This document shows, in pieces, positions 36,898 through 47,699 of a DNA stretch of 64,000 nt. The notes below the pieces were generated by a model. The model saw only the letters and a list, made by a program, of their open reading frames with translations. It had not been told where the DNA came from and did no database searches. How positions within the stretch are numbered: position 1 is the stretch's first letter; every line of letters begins with the position of its first letter. The translations under genes were made by a program, and so were the position numbers. This DNA is from Cyrtodaria siliqua (lineage: Eukaryota; Mollusca; Bivalvia; Adapedonta; Hiatellidae): the NCBI GenBank assembly GCA_037043455.1, contig JAWPHD010000231.1, forward strand, positions 1 through 64,000. Reading direction: 5' to 3'.

Positions 36898-37563
36898 GAC
36901 GGATGCGGCCATTTCGACTTCGCGACTTCCCGCGAAAAGTCGAACGCGAAAAGTCGCCAACACGAAAAGTCGGAGGCGAAAAGTCGCCAACCGAAAAGTT
37001 GGAGACGAAAAGTCGCAAACCCGCCGTTTTGGACGAAATTTCGACTCGCAAAGTCGCCGATCCGATATTGTAAATTTTCGAATTTCGCCACAAACTTTCG
37101 TCCAAAACGGCGGGTTTGCGACTTTTCGCCTTCGACTTTTCGGGTAGGCGACTTTTCGCCTTGTGGAAAGGGTTATTAACAAGGCGAAAACTCGAAGGTG
37201 AAAAGTCGAAATGGCCGCACCCGTCTTCCATAAATGACTATTGCAAGTGAGTCAACAAAAGGGATATATATCTTGAAGTCGAAAAGTCGCCAACATGGAA
37301 GTCGCCAACCCGAAAAGTCGAAGGCGAAAAGTCGGCAACCCGAAAAGTCGAGCGAAAAGTCGCAAACCGCCGTTTTGGACGAAATTTCGTGGCGAAAAGT
37401 TGAACTTTTACACTATCGGATTGGCGACTTTGCGAGTCGAAATTTCGTCCAAAACGGCGGTTTGCGACTTTTCGGGTTGGCGACTTTTCGCCTTCGACTT
37501 TTCGCCTTGTCTTAACAGGGCGAAAAGTCGCGAAGTCGCGAAGTCGAAATGGCCGCACCCGTC
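36898..37563. mobile_element. Foldback element built of CGAAAAGTCG words
   Basis: The left end GACGGATGCGGCCATTTCGA (36898) is inverted at 37203-37225 and again at 37541-37563. Between the ends the words GCGAAAAGTCGCC and GGCGACTTTTCGCC recur in both orientations. Two inner mirror pairs are centred on CCGTTTTGGACGAAATTTCG and its inverse. The first unit (36898-37225) is a complete hairpin; the second lacks its left end. Reading frames here on both strands are by-products of the repeats. Confidence 0.8.
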
Positions 37564-38078
37564 TTCCATAATTATTTGTTTACAATGTGAAGGCGTAACG
37601 TAATTCTGAGATTATTGACCTGCAAAAACAGACTATTGACCGCAAAACCAGATTGAACCGGATAGAAAACGGTCTTAAGTCAATAGTTCATACTAGTGAC
37701 TTACACGTGACTGCCTTTTAGCCAATGAAACTACGTATTTAAAATGATATATAACAATTCATACTAATGCCTTACAAGTGACTGACTTTGAGCCAATAAA
37801 AACTGAGTATTTAAAATGATATATAATAACAATACATAACAAGCAAGGTTTAACGCATAAACATCAAAAGCATTTCAATGTAATAGAAGAAAACATATTT
37901 TACTAAAACATAAAACAATCTGTTTATGGTTTTAAGGAAACTATTCATCAGAATGCACATTTACTTGTAACTGAGTAAAAGCAAATCTGTCAACCACCGT
38001 AGGAAATATATATTTCATTACCATGCAAGCTGTTAGTTAAGGAACATAAACGTGCACGATGTTTGGTAATATGTTATA

Positions 38079-38582
38079 AAGGGACTGGAGGCGATATGGA
38101 AGCATTAAAGTTGTCAATCCAAATATGAATACAAACATCGTAATGCGTTTCAGATTCATCTTCATTGTGCATTTGAACTAATATAGTACCTATTATCCAT
38201 CCGATGTATTTACTGTTATTGAAATAGTTTGATCTTGGAAATTAGACGACCCTGCTAGTTATGTTGTATAAATCATTAATAGTAATGCGTAGGATGTTTT
38301 AAGGCTCCTATACATTCGAGTTGTGTTATAGAAATACACACTATTGTAATTATATATGTACAGCTGTAGCAATAGTCCCCATTTAAAGTAATATTTATGA
38401 TTTATAGCAACAAAACGCAGACGAGCTATCCAACTTTCCAGACTGAACATGTTCATTAACAAATTAACGGAGGTAACAAGCTGCTTAATTTAGTGCATAT
38501 AGACATTTCATAGGAAACTGAATCACATTATGAAGGTTTTCATTTATATTTGGATTGACGTCTAGATCGCCTCCAGTCCCTT
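38079..38582. mobile_element. 504-bp TA-flanked MITE
   Basis: The left end AAGGGACTGGAGGCGAT and the inverse of the right end are identical over 17 bp, and a second inverted block GTCAATCCAAATAT follows inside both ends. TA flanks both sides (38077-38078, 38583-38584). No coding capacity. Confidence 0.85.
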
Positions 38583-38589
38583 TAAGAAT

Positions 38590-39840
38590 ATTACTGTGTT
38601 GCGTTAGTTAAAGCTCCACGCAAAATTGACAATGACATACCACGTGACATATCGTGCATTCCGATTGATGAGTCATTAACATCTGCGAACGATAAATATG
38701 TACAAACCTTCTCAAATTTGACAAGGTTCACATAAAACGTTCATTTATACAAAGTCGGCCAATCCCGTCCTTCTTCGGGATAACGCTGACGTTTCGGTAT
38801 GTTCAAAATATTGACATTTTGTAAGCCGGAAGGCAATGGCACAGAAAATAACGCGCTGTTGTTGTATAAACAATATGACCGTTAGGCACACGTTTTGATG
38901 TATGTTTTGCATTGCGTGTTTGTTATTTACAACACAGGTAAAGGTTTTATCACTGCTTTCATTTAAATACACTATAGACGGAGAGTTGGCTAAATGATAT
39001 AAAATTTGCAAAACTTTGATGATACCTTTGATTTAGAATGCAAATTTGTGTTGACGTAATCAATACTGAAGCCTTCGAGTTACATTCGAGTTATGCTTCG
39101 AGGAAGTGCACTAGATGTTGCGAATTAGATAATAGTAAGGTGTTTACAAACAAACTGTGGTCAAATATTAAATCAAAATGGCGGCTCGGAATGAATGACG
39201 TAAACGTGTTTTGTTTTTTGTGTGGACCATTTGAACAACTTTAGATGATTATCCAGGTTAAACTGCATTAGAATCGGTTAATATAGTCTGATTTTTTTTT
39301 TTAAATTTTAAGCCGGCATATTTGCCGTTTTTATATGGATTCTTTTTTCGATAAAAGGGATCCACTAAATGTTTGTCGTTCAATCACAAACTAAATATAA
39401 AAAAATACACGAGCCACGTTACTACCCTACACGCATCATACGTGGATAATAAACTGTGTATGAGAGTATTACATACTCAAAAATAAATAAGCATAACAAA
39501 ATTTCGTGGTGTGGAAACTTATCCTGGAGCTTAACATACACACACACAAACAAACCCACACACACAAACAAACAAAAGCAAACAATGGTTTAAATTACGC
39601 ACTAAGTTATGAACATATTTCCGCTTATATTTCACTTCTTCAGATATGCAAATATAACTCCACCCTGTTTCCATTTCTACTACCCGTTAACTATACTCAG
39701 TAAAATCCTTAATGGTTTGTTCTCTTGTTGCCCTGGATTCTGCAAGTCACTGTCTACTTGCTTTGTGGCTTTCTATATTCATATATACGTGATCATATAT
39801 GTGTTATATTTATATTGCCTATTACTGCTGCCTGGTTTAT
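38590..39840. other. No gene seen
   Basis: AT-rich sequence with only short frames lacking recognisable domains. A CA/AAAC-rich simple repeat lies at about 39537-39580. Confidence 0.5.
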
Positions 39841-40060
39841 TAGTAACCTGTCCCGTTAGGGTAAGAGCGAGGTTTGGTGCATCATAGGATCTGGTTTAAA
39901 CGCCCACCCACCACCCAACCCCAACCCACCCAGCACCGGCCTTTTTTTACAATGGCCGTTTCAAGATGGTAGCCCTCTTGTCAACCATTTTATGTTTGTG
40001 ATGTCATATCTTGCCTTTATTCACCTTTGCAATTCAGCTGCCGAAGGCAGCTTATCCTTA
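39840..40060 (+). repeat. Dispersed module, probable CR1 3' UTR, with hairpin
   Basis: Blocks AGCGAGGTTTGGTGCATC, CTGGTTTAAACGCCC and TTGTCAACCATTTTATG match the module at 800-1060, with a C-rich expansion in between. It is followed by a perfect hairpin, AGCTGCC-GAA-GGCAGCT, near 40037-40054. Confidence 0.55.
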
Positions 40061-40803
40061 TATGGGTTTTGAGTTTGTCTATGGTTAACAGACTGTGACT
40101 CATGTAAGTGGCGATAAGCATGCGTAAAAACTTGAATTCCTAGAGAACTCGTCTAGAAAACTTGAATGATATAAACACATATTTTGGAACGATCAGAGTT
40201 TACCGTTTCACCTGTGGATTTGACGTTTTCGTAGATCAGTCTACTCAGTGTAGAATGCGGCAATGTTTCCGGGATCTTTATGTGTCCGTGATGTTTACGG
40301 AGCAAAATGAAATCGGAAATGCAGCTGAATGAACTCGCAAGTATTGGAATGCAAGATCCATGAAATTTATTGAATCTATGAATATATAACGACGAAGTTT
40401 AGCGTTATATCGGTTTTATTTATAATGCCAAAAAGAAGCGAGAAGAATCAAATCAGCTTGTCCACACTGTCACTTAAAATGATTTTTGATTTTTTATATT
40501 ATTTTTTTATAATATGAATAAGGCACTGCCTCATGACGAGCGTCGGTTTAAGTAAATAAAATGGTTACATTGTGTAATATTACTCATACTGTAATACCTT
40601 ATAACATAGGGATTTTCTAACCCCAACTGAGTTGCTCCGTTCTAAGGGACACACAAAAAACGCAACCCACTACTATTCACATACAAACTTTGCGATCATC
40701 ACATAAAAAAAACTAATTCAACAAATTATTTAAGCATAACTATTCGAAATCGAAATGGGGATCTACACAATGACATTATACTCTATTACTTCCAAATCAA
40801 ACC

Positions 40804-41012
40804 GTGGAGCGCTGTGGTCTAGTGGAAGAGCGTTGGACCCATGATCCAAAGGTCGTGAGTTCGATTCCCGCCATTTCGTTGTGTCCCTGAGCAAGACACT
40901 TTATCCGCATTGCTTAGTACTGGTTCTACCCAGGAAGACATCGAGAGTGAGTGATTCAAATAAGTTCATAGAGCTTTCGTTACAATCGATGTAAAATAAA
41001 TAAGTTTAAACT
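40804..41012 (+). mobile_element. tRNA-derived SINE with 10-bp target duplication
   Basis: AAATCAAACC flanks the element on both sides (40794-40803 and 41013-41022). The 5' part has an A-box-like TGGTCTAGTGG and a B-box-like GAGTTCGATTCCC, and an anticodon-arm-like TTGGA-CCCATGA-TCCAA with CAT in anticodon position. This is followed by GAGCAAGACACTTTATCC and ACTGGTTCTACCCAGGAAG, then an A/T-rich tail. Intact duplications suggest a fairly recent insertion. Confidence 0.85.
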
Positions 41013-41584
41013 AAATCAAACCAAGCACTGCAGTGTGATTTCCATTGTAATGTTGGCAGTGCTTTTACCCAATAACAATTGTGAAGACTCCCGACCCTAG
41101 CCTGGTCATTTTGGTGGAGAAAAAAATGCGCGAAAACTGCCTAATTTGTGAAAAAAGTATTGAATACATGCATTGTTTTTGTGGGAGCATGATAATATGA
41201 AACATTTTAGATAAACTTTCTTCTATGAACATATCCAGAACAAAACAATATTGAACAATTTAAGTGGTGGAAATGTTTTCCAAAATAAATAAAATATTAA
41301 TATTAAATAAAATAAATAAATTAATAATAATAATTGTGAAGCAAATCGGCCACAGTTGTGAAAAAAATGTGACTTAAATAGTGAGTAAGTGTCAGGTGAA
41401 CTTGAATAAGCATGATCACTATAACTATGTATGCATACTTTTTTTTATGAGACTTCTCAGGATGATCCAATCTATTCCTATTTCCTAAATGTAAATGCCT
41501 TCACTTAGCAGCAATGATCAGGTAGGAAGGAATAGGAATGAATTGTTTCATGTGATACTGAATGTAGCATTGTAAACCTTCTCG

Positions 41585-41843
41585 CCTCTCACCGCTGCAG
41601 GTTCGATTCCCACTGGGAGCTCGACTTGTGAGGATGTGTCGATCCTTACGGATGGCGGGAGGTGTATAGTTGGTTCTATAGTACTGGTTCTACCCAGGAC
41701 AAGTGGGTGGTCTGCCTCCACCACCCAAAAAATCCACCGTCATATATAACCTTATATGTGTTGAAAATGACGTAAAACCCATACAAACAAACAAACAAAC
41801 AAACAAACAAACAAACAAACAAACAAACAAACAAACAAACAAA
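41585..41843 (+). mobile_element. SINE with (CAAA)n tail
   Basis: 5'-truncated tRNA part with B-box-like GGTTCGATTCCC, then ACTGGTTCTACCCAGGACAA, GGTCTGCCTCCACCACCC, CTTATATGTGTTGAAAATGACG, and a long CAAA repeat tail (about 41788-41842). It shares TACTGGTTCTACCCAGGA with the 40804 SINE. Confidence 0.7.
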
Positions 41844-42403
41844 TCATTGATGATGTGTCATTTGAAATAATCAGTTCGTTTAATACCTTGTTCCCAAGTC
41901 ACCACTCTCTACATCCCCTCTTGAAATTAAAATTGCGTCGAACGTCACTGACTGACGTAATCAGCATTGAAAATTGTCATAAAGGTGACGTACTTTTACG
42001 TTTACAGTACAGTAGGTGCTTCACTTTGTCTACAAAGAACAAAAAAGGTTTACGTTTGTGCTTTCAAGTAAAAAAAAGGATATTTCACTTACCGCCTTTG
42101 GTTTCGCAAAACAAATTAAGGATAAAAGGTAGGCAAATAATTATTATTGCATATAACTATTGTTTCAGGTGAATTTTTATTATTAATAAATGTAATTGAG
42201 ACTTAAATGGCGCAGTGGGTCGTTAAATACAATTTGAACAAAAAGCAATGACACAGTAGACATTTATTACTATTAGGAGGATGGTCAGCGCTTAGCCAGC
42301 TTTCTTAGTCCTTTTGTCATATTGTATTTTCAATGAAATTGGACTGCTTTCAAGTATGTAGATCTAATATAAAAAAAATAGATCTATTAAAACTAACTTA
42401 CAT

Positions 42404-42930
42404 ATTGACGCAATCACTTTTATTTAAACGTAATCAAGCATTAAATCGTTGATTTTGTTGTTGCTGAACAGTGGCAAGCGTCGTTTTAAGTTAATAGACT
42501 AGAGCGATTAAATAATGTATGCAATACTCATACTGTTATGCCTTACAGTGTACATCAGTGGAGTTTTCTAAACTCAATGCAAAATCAAAACATCTGCTCG
42601 AGTGCTTTTACATCAAATTGGATTCATATTTTGGATTGTTTTTACATTTGTTGGTGTTTCTAAATGAATTATTTTAACTTATACTTTTACTGCAATCAAA
42701 GACTGGTCATAGTTTTCCCCTTCACAAAGGTAGTACCTAGTAATGTGAGTGTAATGCCAGTGATGGTCCTTGATTGGAAAATAAAAGTTATTCTATTCTA
42801 TTCTATTTTAAGCCAGAGAACCAGGCTATTATATTCTATCTTTAGTTTTTTAAATAATAAATATTGACGCATTCACTTTTATTTAAACGTAATCAAGCAT
42901 TAAATCGTGGATTTTGTTGTTTTTGAACAA
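42404..42930 (+). repeat. Direct repeat pair of about 70 bp
   Basis: TATTGACGCAATCACTTTTA then TTTAAACGTAATCAAGCATT recurs about 458 bp later (near 42404 and 42862) with few changes. The interval contains a TTCTA run at about 42790. Confidence 0.85.
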
Positions 42931-43054
42931 ATCAGATTGTAAAAAATGAATAAAATAAATATGTTGAATTGAATGGACTGAGTCAGCGAAAACACTGAAT
43001 AGAATAGAAGAGAATCAAAAACAAACTTAATTTACATGTATGTTATATTCAATG

Positions 43055-43160
43055 CACAAGACCTCGCTTCGCTTGGTGAAATTAGCTGTATAACGTCGCT
43101 TCGCTCGATGTAATCTCGGTGTAATTAGCTTTATTTTCCTTCGAATAACACCTCGCTCCG
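43055..43160. repeat. CGCTTCGCT-type GC-rich words
   Basis: CTCGCTTCGCTTGG, GTCGCTTCGCTCG and CTCGCTCCGCTCGG occur in a row between AT-rich stretches, followed by a GGCGAGCTTACGCTCGCG hairpin near 43333. Confidence 0.6.
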
Positions 43161-43496
43161 CTCGGCGTTCATGTGAGGTTATAACGACGTGCTAGAAATA
43201 CGATTCACCTGCACGGTGAACCGTTTTACTTGCACTATGCAACTTTACGGGCAGGTAACTCTAGCGGTTTGACGAAGATTTTTATTGCCTTAGTATGGCA
43301 ATTTCAGAAAATCAACAACGCGTTAACCGTAAGGCGAGCTTACGCTCGCGATTATCAATAAGACCTTGGCCGAGTTTCACAGTGAACACTATTGAAGCAT
43401 TTCTTTTGATAAAACCAGCAACACTTATTTCAGTTTGATAACTCTAAGATTTTCATGAATAATAGAAACAAGTGTTTGCATGCAAATCAGACACAG

Positions 43497-43586
43497 GCCC
43501 ACAGGGTACCTGGATATAACGGACTATGGACAAAACGGACCATCTATCTGGACAAAACGGACCATGCTTTTGGACAAAACGGACCA
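43497..43586 (+). repeat. Left target duplication and subterminal repeats of the P-like element
   Basis: GCCCACAG (43497-43504), then TGGATATAACGGAC (43511), TGGACAAAACGGACC at 43527, 43549 and 43571. Three exact copies and one variant in 75 bp suggest multiple transposase binding sites. Confidence 0.8.
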
Positions 43587-43983
43587 TATCAAATATAACC
43601 GTGTCTCGGGTGCTAGATTTAACACACAAAACTTCCCATGTTTAAACTATTTATTCATTCGTCCAGGTTCGCAATATACGAAGCAAACCATATTTTGAGC
43701 CTGAAACATATAAGAACAACAACGGTAAAACTAAGTGAAAATCTATCAGATAAGCTAAACGGCTCAATTCAGCAAATGCAACATTTCACATACATGTATA
43801 CTATAAAAACACTTTAAGGTGAAATTTAGCGTGTTTTTTGAGCATATATTCTGAAATATATGTATATAATATACAATCTGTTCAAATATTACACTTATTG
43901 GTTGTCCCGTTTTCTCACAGTAGCCAATTTGATCTCATAGCGCACACGCTTGAGTTTCGCCCTTTTTGAAGACAGGTAAGTGT

Positions 43984-44007
43984 CACGTGATCCTGTGACG
44001 TCATTGG
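43984..44007 (+). promoter_or_regulatory. Compact promoter-like cluster: E-box, CRE, inverted CCAAT
   Basis: CACGTG (43984-43989), TGACGTCA (43996-44003) and ATTGG (44003-44007) lie 79-102 bp upstream of the THAP start codon. A splice-donor-like CAG/GTAAGTG sits just before at about 43971-43981. Such clusters are common in TATA-less animal promoters; function is inferred. Confidence 0.45.
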
Positions 44008-44085
44008 TACCAAACGATCAGCGGTGTCGCATTGAGTTGTATAGTATTGTCTATGTAGGATTAAGTTTTATGGTACGTGTTAAAA

Positions 44086-44457
44086 ATGCCGTGTGCTGTA
44101 GCTGGGTGTCAAAGTGTGCATAAAAAAGGACAATCTAATAACATCAGTTTTTTTCGTTTTCCTAATCAGGTTAATGATAGATTAAGATTTGAATTGTGGG
44201 TGGACCGCTGTCGACGAAAATCGCCCGTCGCGTCAAAAAAATGGGAACCTTCGAAAGACGCGCGAGTTTGTAGTAAACACTTTGAGTTGGATTCGTGGGA
44301 AATCCATCCTTTGGATTCATTTTCATTGAATTTGAAGGACAGACGGCCATGCAGATTAAAAACAACAGCGATACCAACAATATTTTCCTACAAAAATGAG
44401 AAGTGCCTAACCCGCCGTCTCCGAGCAAGTTTTATTCGCCGATTCGACCGGCGTTGA
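44086..44457 (+). CDS. THAP zinc-finger domain protein, N-terminal exon
   Basis: The ATG at 44086 opens a 123-codon frame starting MPCAVAGCQ. THAP (C2CH) landmarks are all present: Cys3 and Cys8 (C-x4-C), FFRFPN, the Trp in LWVDRCRR, the CSKHF pair (C-x2-H), and the closing AIPTIF box near residues 102-107. THAP domains bind DNA and occur in P-element transposases and in host regulators. The frame stops at 44455-44457. The next reading frame continues with proline-rich coding-like sequence to a good donor, GAG/GTAAGA at about 44475, so a one-base frameshift near 44400 or a sequence error is likely. Downstream exons were not found. It lies inside the P-like element and is probably its transposase N-terminus. 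Confidence 0.75.
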   Translation: MPCAVAGCQSVHKKGQSNNISFFRFPNQVNDRLRFELWVDRCRRKSPVASKKWEPSKDARVCSKHFELDSWEIHPLDSFSLNLKDRRPCRLKTTAIPTIFSYKNEKCLTRRLRASFIRRFDRR

Positions 44458-44479
44458 GGAAGAAATTATTAAATGAGGT

Positions 44480-45640
44480 AAGATAGAAGTTTTTGTTCAG
44501 TTATCTTAGCAATTCCTCGGGTATGTGTATGATAAATTGTAGAAAGGTATATAGTCTTAGATCTGTACATCGTGATTGTTTAGCTGTTGAATTAGATGCA
44601 TGCGTCTTACGTGAACGGCGCTAATATAATGTAGCCGTCTTTTTCAAAAGATCGCTAAAAAGGTTTAGCATATGAATGTAAATGAATTCGGTGAAATAAA
44701 CACTGTCGTTGTTTCAATATATATTTTGTAGTATTTTTTTTTTTGTTTTGTTTTAAATTATACACCTTCTTCTGCCAATAGTGTTATAGATTTATATAGA
44801 GTTATATATCGGTCTCTGGATTTGAAAATAATGACAAAATGTTTCATGGATGTCTATTAAAACGCAGAAAATTGATAATGTTACTAGCTATTATATTAGT
44901 TCAGTAATGTTGTATGGCAAAACAACAACAATAACGGCTTTTACCTCATGCAGTAAGTAAAATAAGTGCTTTACAAGCATATATATACTTTATATTCTAA
45001 ATAAAAAAATTGTTAGGTCTGTTTTTTCGATCTCTACATGTACATAATACATTATGTCGTGCTCATAATACATTTGACTATATTATTTAGATCATCTTCG
45101 TGCGCGATGAAGTAACTAGTTTCTCACGCATCATATATCCGTCTTGTGCAATACGCGGCTCGCCGCGGCGGTATTGCACCGCTCACGGAATTGCAATATA
45201 CAGGAAATGTAGGCATATCATAAAACTACGTTTCCCTATATGGTGCGTGATTTTGTCATATACCGACGTATGTACCCTGATTAGGCTGTACTTCAATAGG
45301 GCACCGCAATAGTTGATTAGTCGCTGTGTGGTATATTGTTATTTGGCGGCACGTGGAGAGCGTGTCATACTGCAAATCCGAATCTCATACACCACTATAG
45401 ACTGTTTTGGAGGCGGCGGGGACTTATGGTATATAGAATACTATAGAAATTAGATGCTGTTACATTTATTTATTTATCAATTATACTTACTAGACTCTAA
45501 ATATATTTTTTCAATGTCTATTTTTCGGCAAAAATAAAGTCCTTATAATCTGACGCTCGTATTAATGTACAAGTATTAGACCATGTCCATTCATTCGGAA
45601 TATACTGCATTTCGCGCTTAGTGTAAATGTACCGAGATAT
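44480..45640. other. AT-rich interior of the P-like element, no exon recognised
   Basis: No frame with transposase-like motifs. It contains a perfect-armed hairpin at 45146-45179 (GTGCAATAC facing GTATTGCAC across a CGCGG/CCGCG stem). Confidence 0.55.
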
Positions 45641-45659
45641 TGCAGCGTTGCTGGTGACT

Positions 45660-45840
45660 TTCAGAATTTCGATGACCTGCAACGCGTTCAACTTCCTCAT
45701 CGCCATCGGTTGATGAATCCGAGGTATTTTCATCCTCAGACACGAATTCTGGCTCAAAATCGTAAGGTTGCACATTGTGCAACCTTCTTATCATGGGCAT
45801 TTCATCTGACTCAGCATCATAGTCGCTTAATTACGACATT
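45660..45840 (-). pseudogene. First exon resembling P2X7-C-terminal-like zinc domain proteins, stop at codon 3
   Basis: On the minus strand an ATG near 45840 is followed by a TAA at codon 3, then an open frame reading SDYDAESDEM, VQPYDFEPEF and an acidic SEDENTSDSSTDGDEE run, ending ERVAG just before a CAG/GTCATC donor-like site. The PYxFEPE motif plus acidic stretch is what I recall at the N-terminus of invertebrate proteins with a P2X7-C-type cysteine domain (usually continuing RVG.T.WC.C). The cysteine domain itself is not found. A later Met (MPMIRRL) could serve as start. Low to moderate confidence in the family. Confidence 0.4.
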
Positions 45841-46364
45841 TTCACACACACTATACTGTTTTTGCGTGCTTTCCCTATGTACAAATGGTTTCGTTTTGTT
45901 CCCAATGACGTCACTTCCGGTTTTACGAGGAAGAGTTTTCCCCCTTTGATTTTTTTTCAATTTTTTAGCGTAGCCTGTTCGTCTTTTCGGTTTTTATCTT
46001 TAAAAACATATTTTCACTAAAAATACATCAATAGCATAGTTACCATCGTATTTATAATGTTATTTGATAATTAAAAACATATCAACAACGGATTTGTTGA
46101 TTTAGGACAAATTTCTGCTTTAAAACAGTCTTACCAGAATCGCTTCCATGATATGCGTTTATTTAATAAATACGCTCAAAGATAAGAGCTTATATAATAT
46201 GGCAAAGCCTATCTAGAAACCATCAATCTATAGCTAAGTTTGGTCTCGCGACCTTACCCTAAGAAAGCTAGATGTAGAATGCCCTGTAGGTAGAGATAGG
46301 AAGGCGGGAGTTAGTAATTTTAGCGCCAATAAGGGGTTATCGGGTGTCAACCCCGTGCATGCAG

Positions 46365-46562
46365 TGAGAACTTCTCATCCCTCTATAAACATTCTAAACC
46401 ATTCACTCACACCATATCGACACAATAAACACAGAGACAACACAGTACGCAACATAGTACACCACGAAACAGTTAGTACGAGCGCTTGCCAGCTTAGCAT
46501 ACAAATATAGTTAAAACAATTGATCTTATCATCAAAACACTTTATAAACACTCGGTTACACA
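46365..46562 (-). repeat. 3' LTR
   Basis: Starts TGTGTAACCGAG after the polypurine tract and contains a TTTATAAAG box about 15 bp in. The end at GAGAAGTTCTCA is a guess from the terminal CA and the internal palindrome. Confidence 0.65.
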
Positions 46563-47194
46563 TTCCCCCACTGTCTTGAAATACCTCCTGGTATTTCCAG
46601 TGTATTCCATGGTAATCCCTATGGACTGATACAAAGAATATGATGATATTGTTGCTTCTCCAAGGGAGACAACTCGTAAAACCTTGTCTCATCAATCCTT
46701 GTTAAGGGGAGCAACTCATATTGCCTTATTACCTATTAACACAGAGCAGTTAATGCCCTGAAAGTATTAAGAAAATTAAAACATAGTTGGTTGCCTGGAC
46801 AGAATATAATCATATTTCGGACAGTCATGATCTAAAATATTAAAATACATCTATATACAAATGACAATAAGGATATTAAGAACACCTACAAAATAAATGT
46901 GAGTTTATTCTGCTTTGCTCTGAAAAACTACAAGGTTTTGTATTAACGAGCAAAATAAACAACTTTCTTCTATTCTGATGAATTATTAAATCCATTCGGT
47001 CACCTGAAAGGAAAATATGTATTTCATTAATCGGTATCTTTATCGCTTCTACAATTTACAATGAGTAAAGCTAACCGATAAGAAATAACAAAACATATTA
47101 TATTCTGTCTACACGTAACAAATAATTGTTTTAATGGAACGGGCCACCCTGGAGGGAAATGAAATCTGAAAAATAATAGAAATTCTTAGATTCA

Positions 47195-47460
47195 CTACAA
47201 TGCCCACTCTCCAAATCGGTCGGGTGGTCGTCTCTGCCTAACTGGTCTCCTTGGGCTGATTCTTGGTATGGGAACTTGGTCGATAGGTGACCGCCTGCTA
47301 TCCGCGACTGTGGTTGCCCGCGGCTGATCACTCTGATTTCGGAAATTGTCATTCCAATGATGACCCTGGTTCTCCCATAAGAACTGTTTCACTGCAGTCT
47401 CTGTAGCGCCAGTGGTTGGAGTACCAACATCTAGGATTCGGTCAGCAACTGAAGAAATCC
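47195..47460 (-). pseudogene. Gypsy-type pol C-terminal remnant
   Basis: Minus-strand frame continuous with the truncated 5' LTR, ending PRRPVRQRRPPDRFGEW just before the stop. The Arg/Pro-rich R..R.PP.R.GEW ending is typical of gypsy integrase C-termini. No protease, reverse transcriptase, RNase H or integrase core remains. Confidence 0.6.
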
Positions 47461-47462
47461 TG

Positions 47463-47619
47463 CTCACACCATATCGACACAATAAACACAGAGACAACAC
47501 AGTACGCAACATAGTACACCACGAAACAGTTAGTACGAGCGCTTGCCAGCTTAGCATACAAATATAGTTAAAACAATTGATCTTATCATCAAAACACTTT
47601 ATAAACACTCGGTTACACA
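47463..47619 (-). repeat. 5' LTR, truncated in U5
   Basis: As read, identical to 46406-46562; lacks the terminal ~40 bp that the 3' LTR carries. Confidence 0.75.
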
Positions 47620-47699
47620 AACATATATATTTCAACATATAGTATAACATATTTTTGCGTGTATGGTCGATCGATTCGCACTAATAACGACTTAGAAGG

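Larger units (their letters stand above)
46365..47619 (-). mobile_element. Internally deleted Ty3/gypsy-type LTR retrotransposon
   Basis: A 157-bp sequence is identical at 46406-46562 and 47463-47619 (same orientation). Read on the minus strand it starts TGTGTAACCGAGTG. A polypurine tract GTGGGGGAA lies directly before the downstream copy (46563-46571), which fixes the orientation as minus. The downstream LTR continues to about 46365 (GAGAAGTTCTCA), whereas the upstream LTR stops after GGTGTGAG and runs straight into a pol-like C-terminus. One deletion from U5 into the end of pol explains both. No target duplication was found. Identical LTRs imply a young insertion. Confidence 0.75.

Noticed and set aside
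36847..37603. Overlapping Arg/Lys/Ser-rich frames on both strands
   Set aside because: By-products of the CGAAAAGTCG foldback repeats; the frames mirror each other across strands.
40806..40876. Possible tRNA-Met(CAT) gene
   Set aside because: The anticodon arm and both Pol III boxes are visible, but the acceptor arms do not pair, the base before the anticodon is C instead of T, and the sequence continues into a SINE body flanked by target duplications. It is a tRNA-derived SINE head.
44171..44428. Minus-strand 85-codon frame
   Set aside because: Shadow of the THAP exon on the opposite strand.
46406..47619. Transmembrane or secreted protein (frames with CNRVFIKCFDDKINCFNYIC)
   Set aside because: This text is a translation of the LTR, which is why it appears in two frames at the two LTRs.
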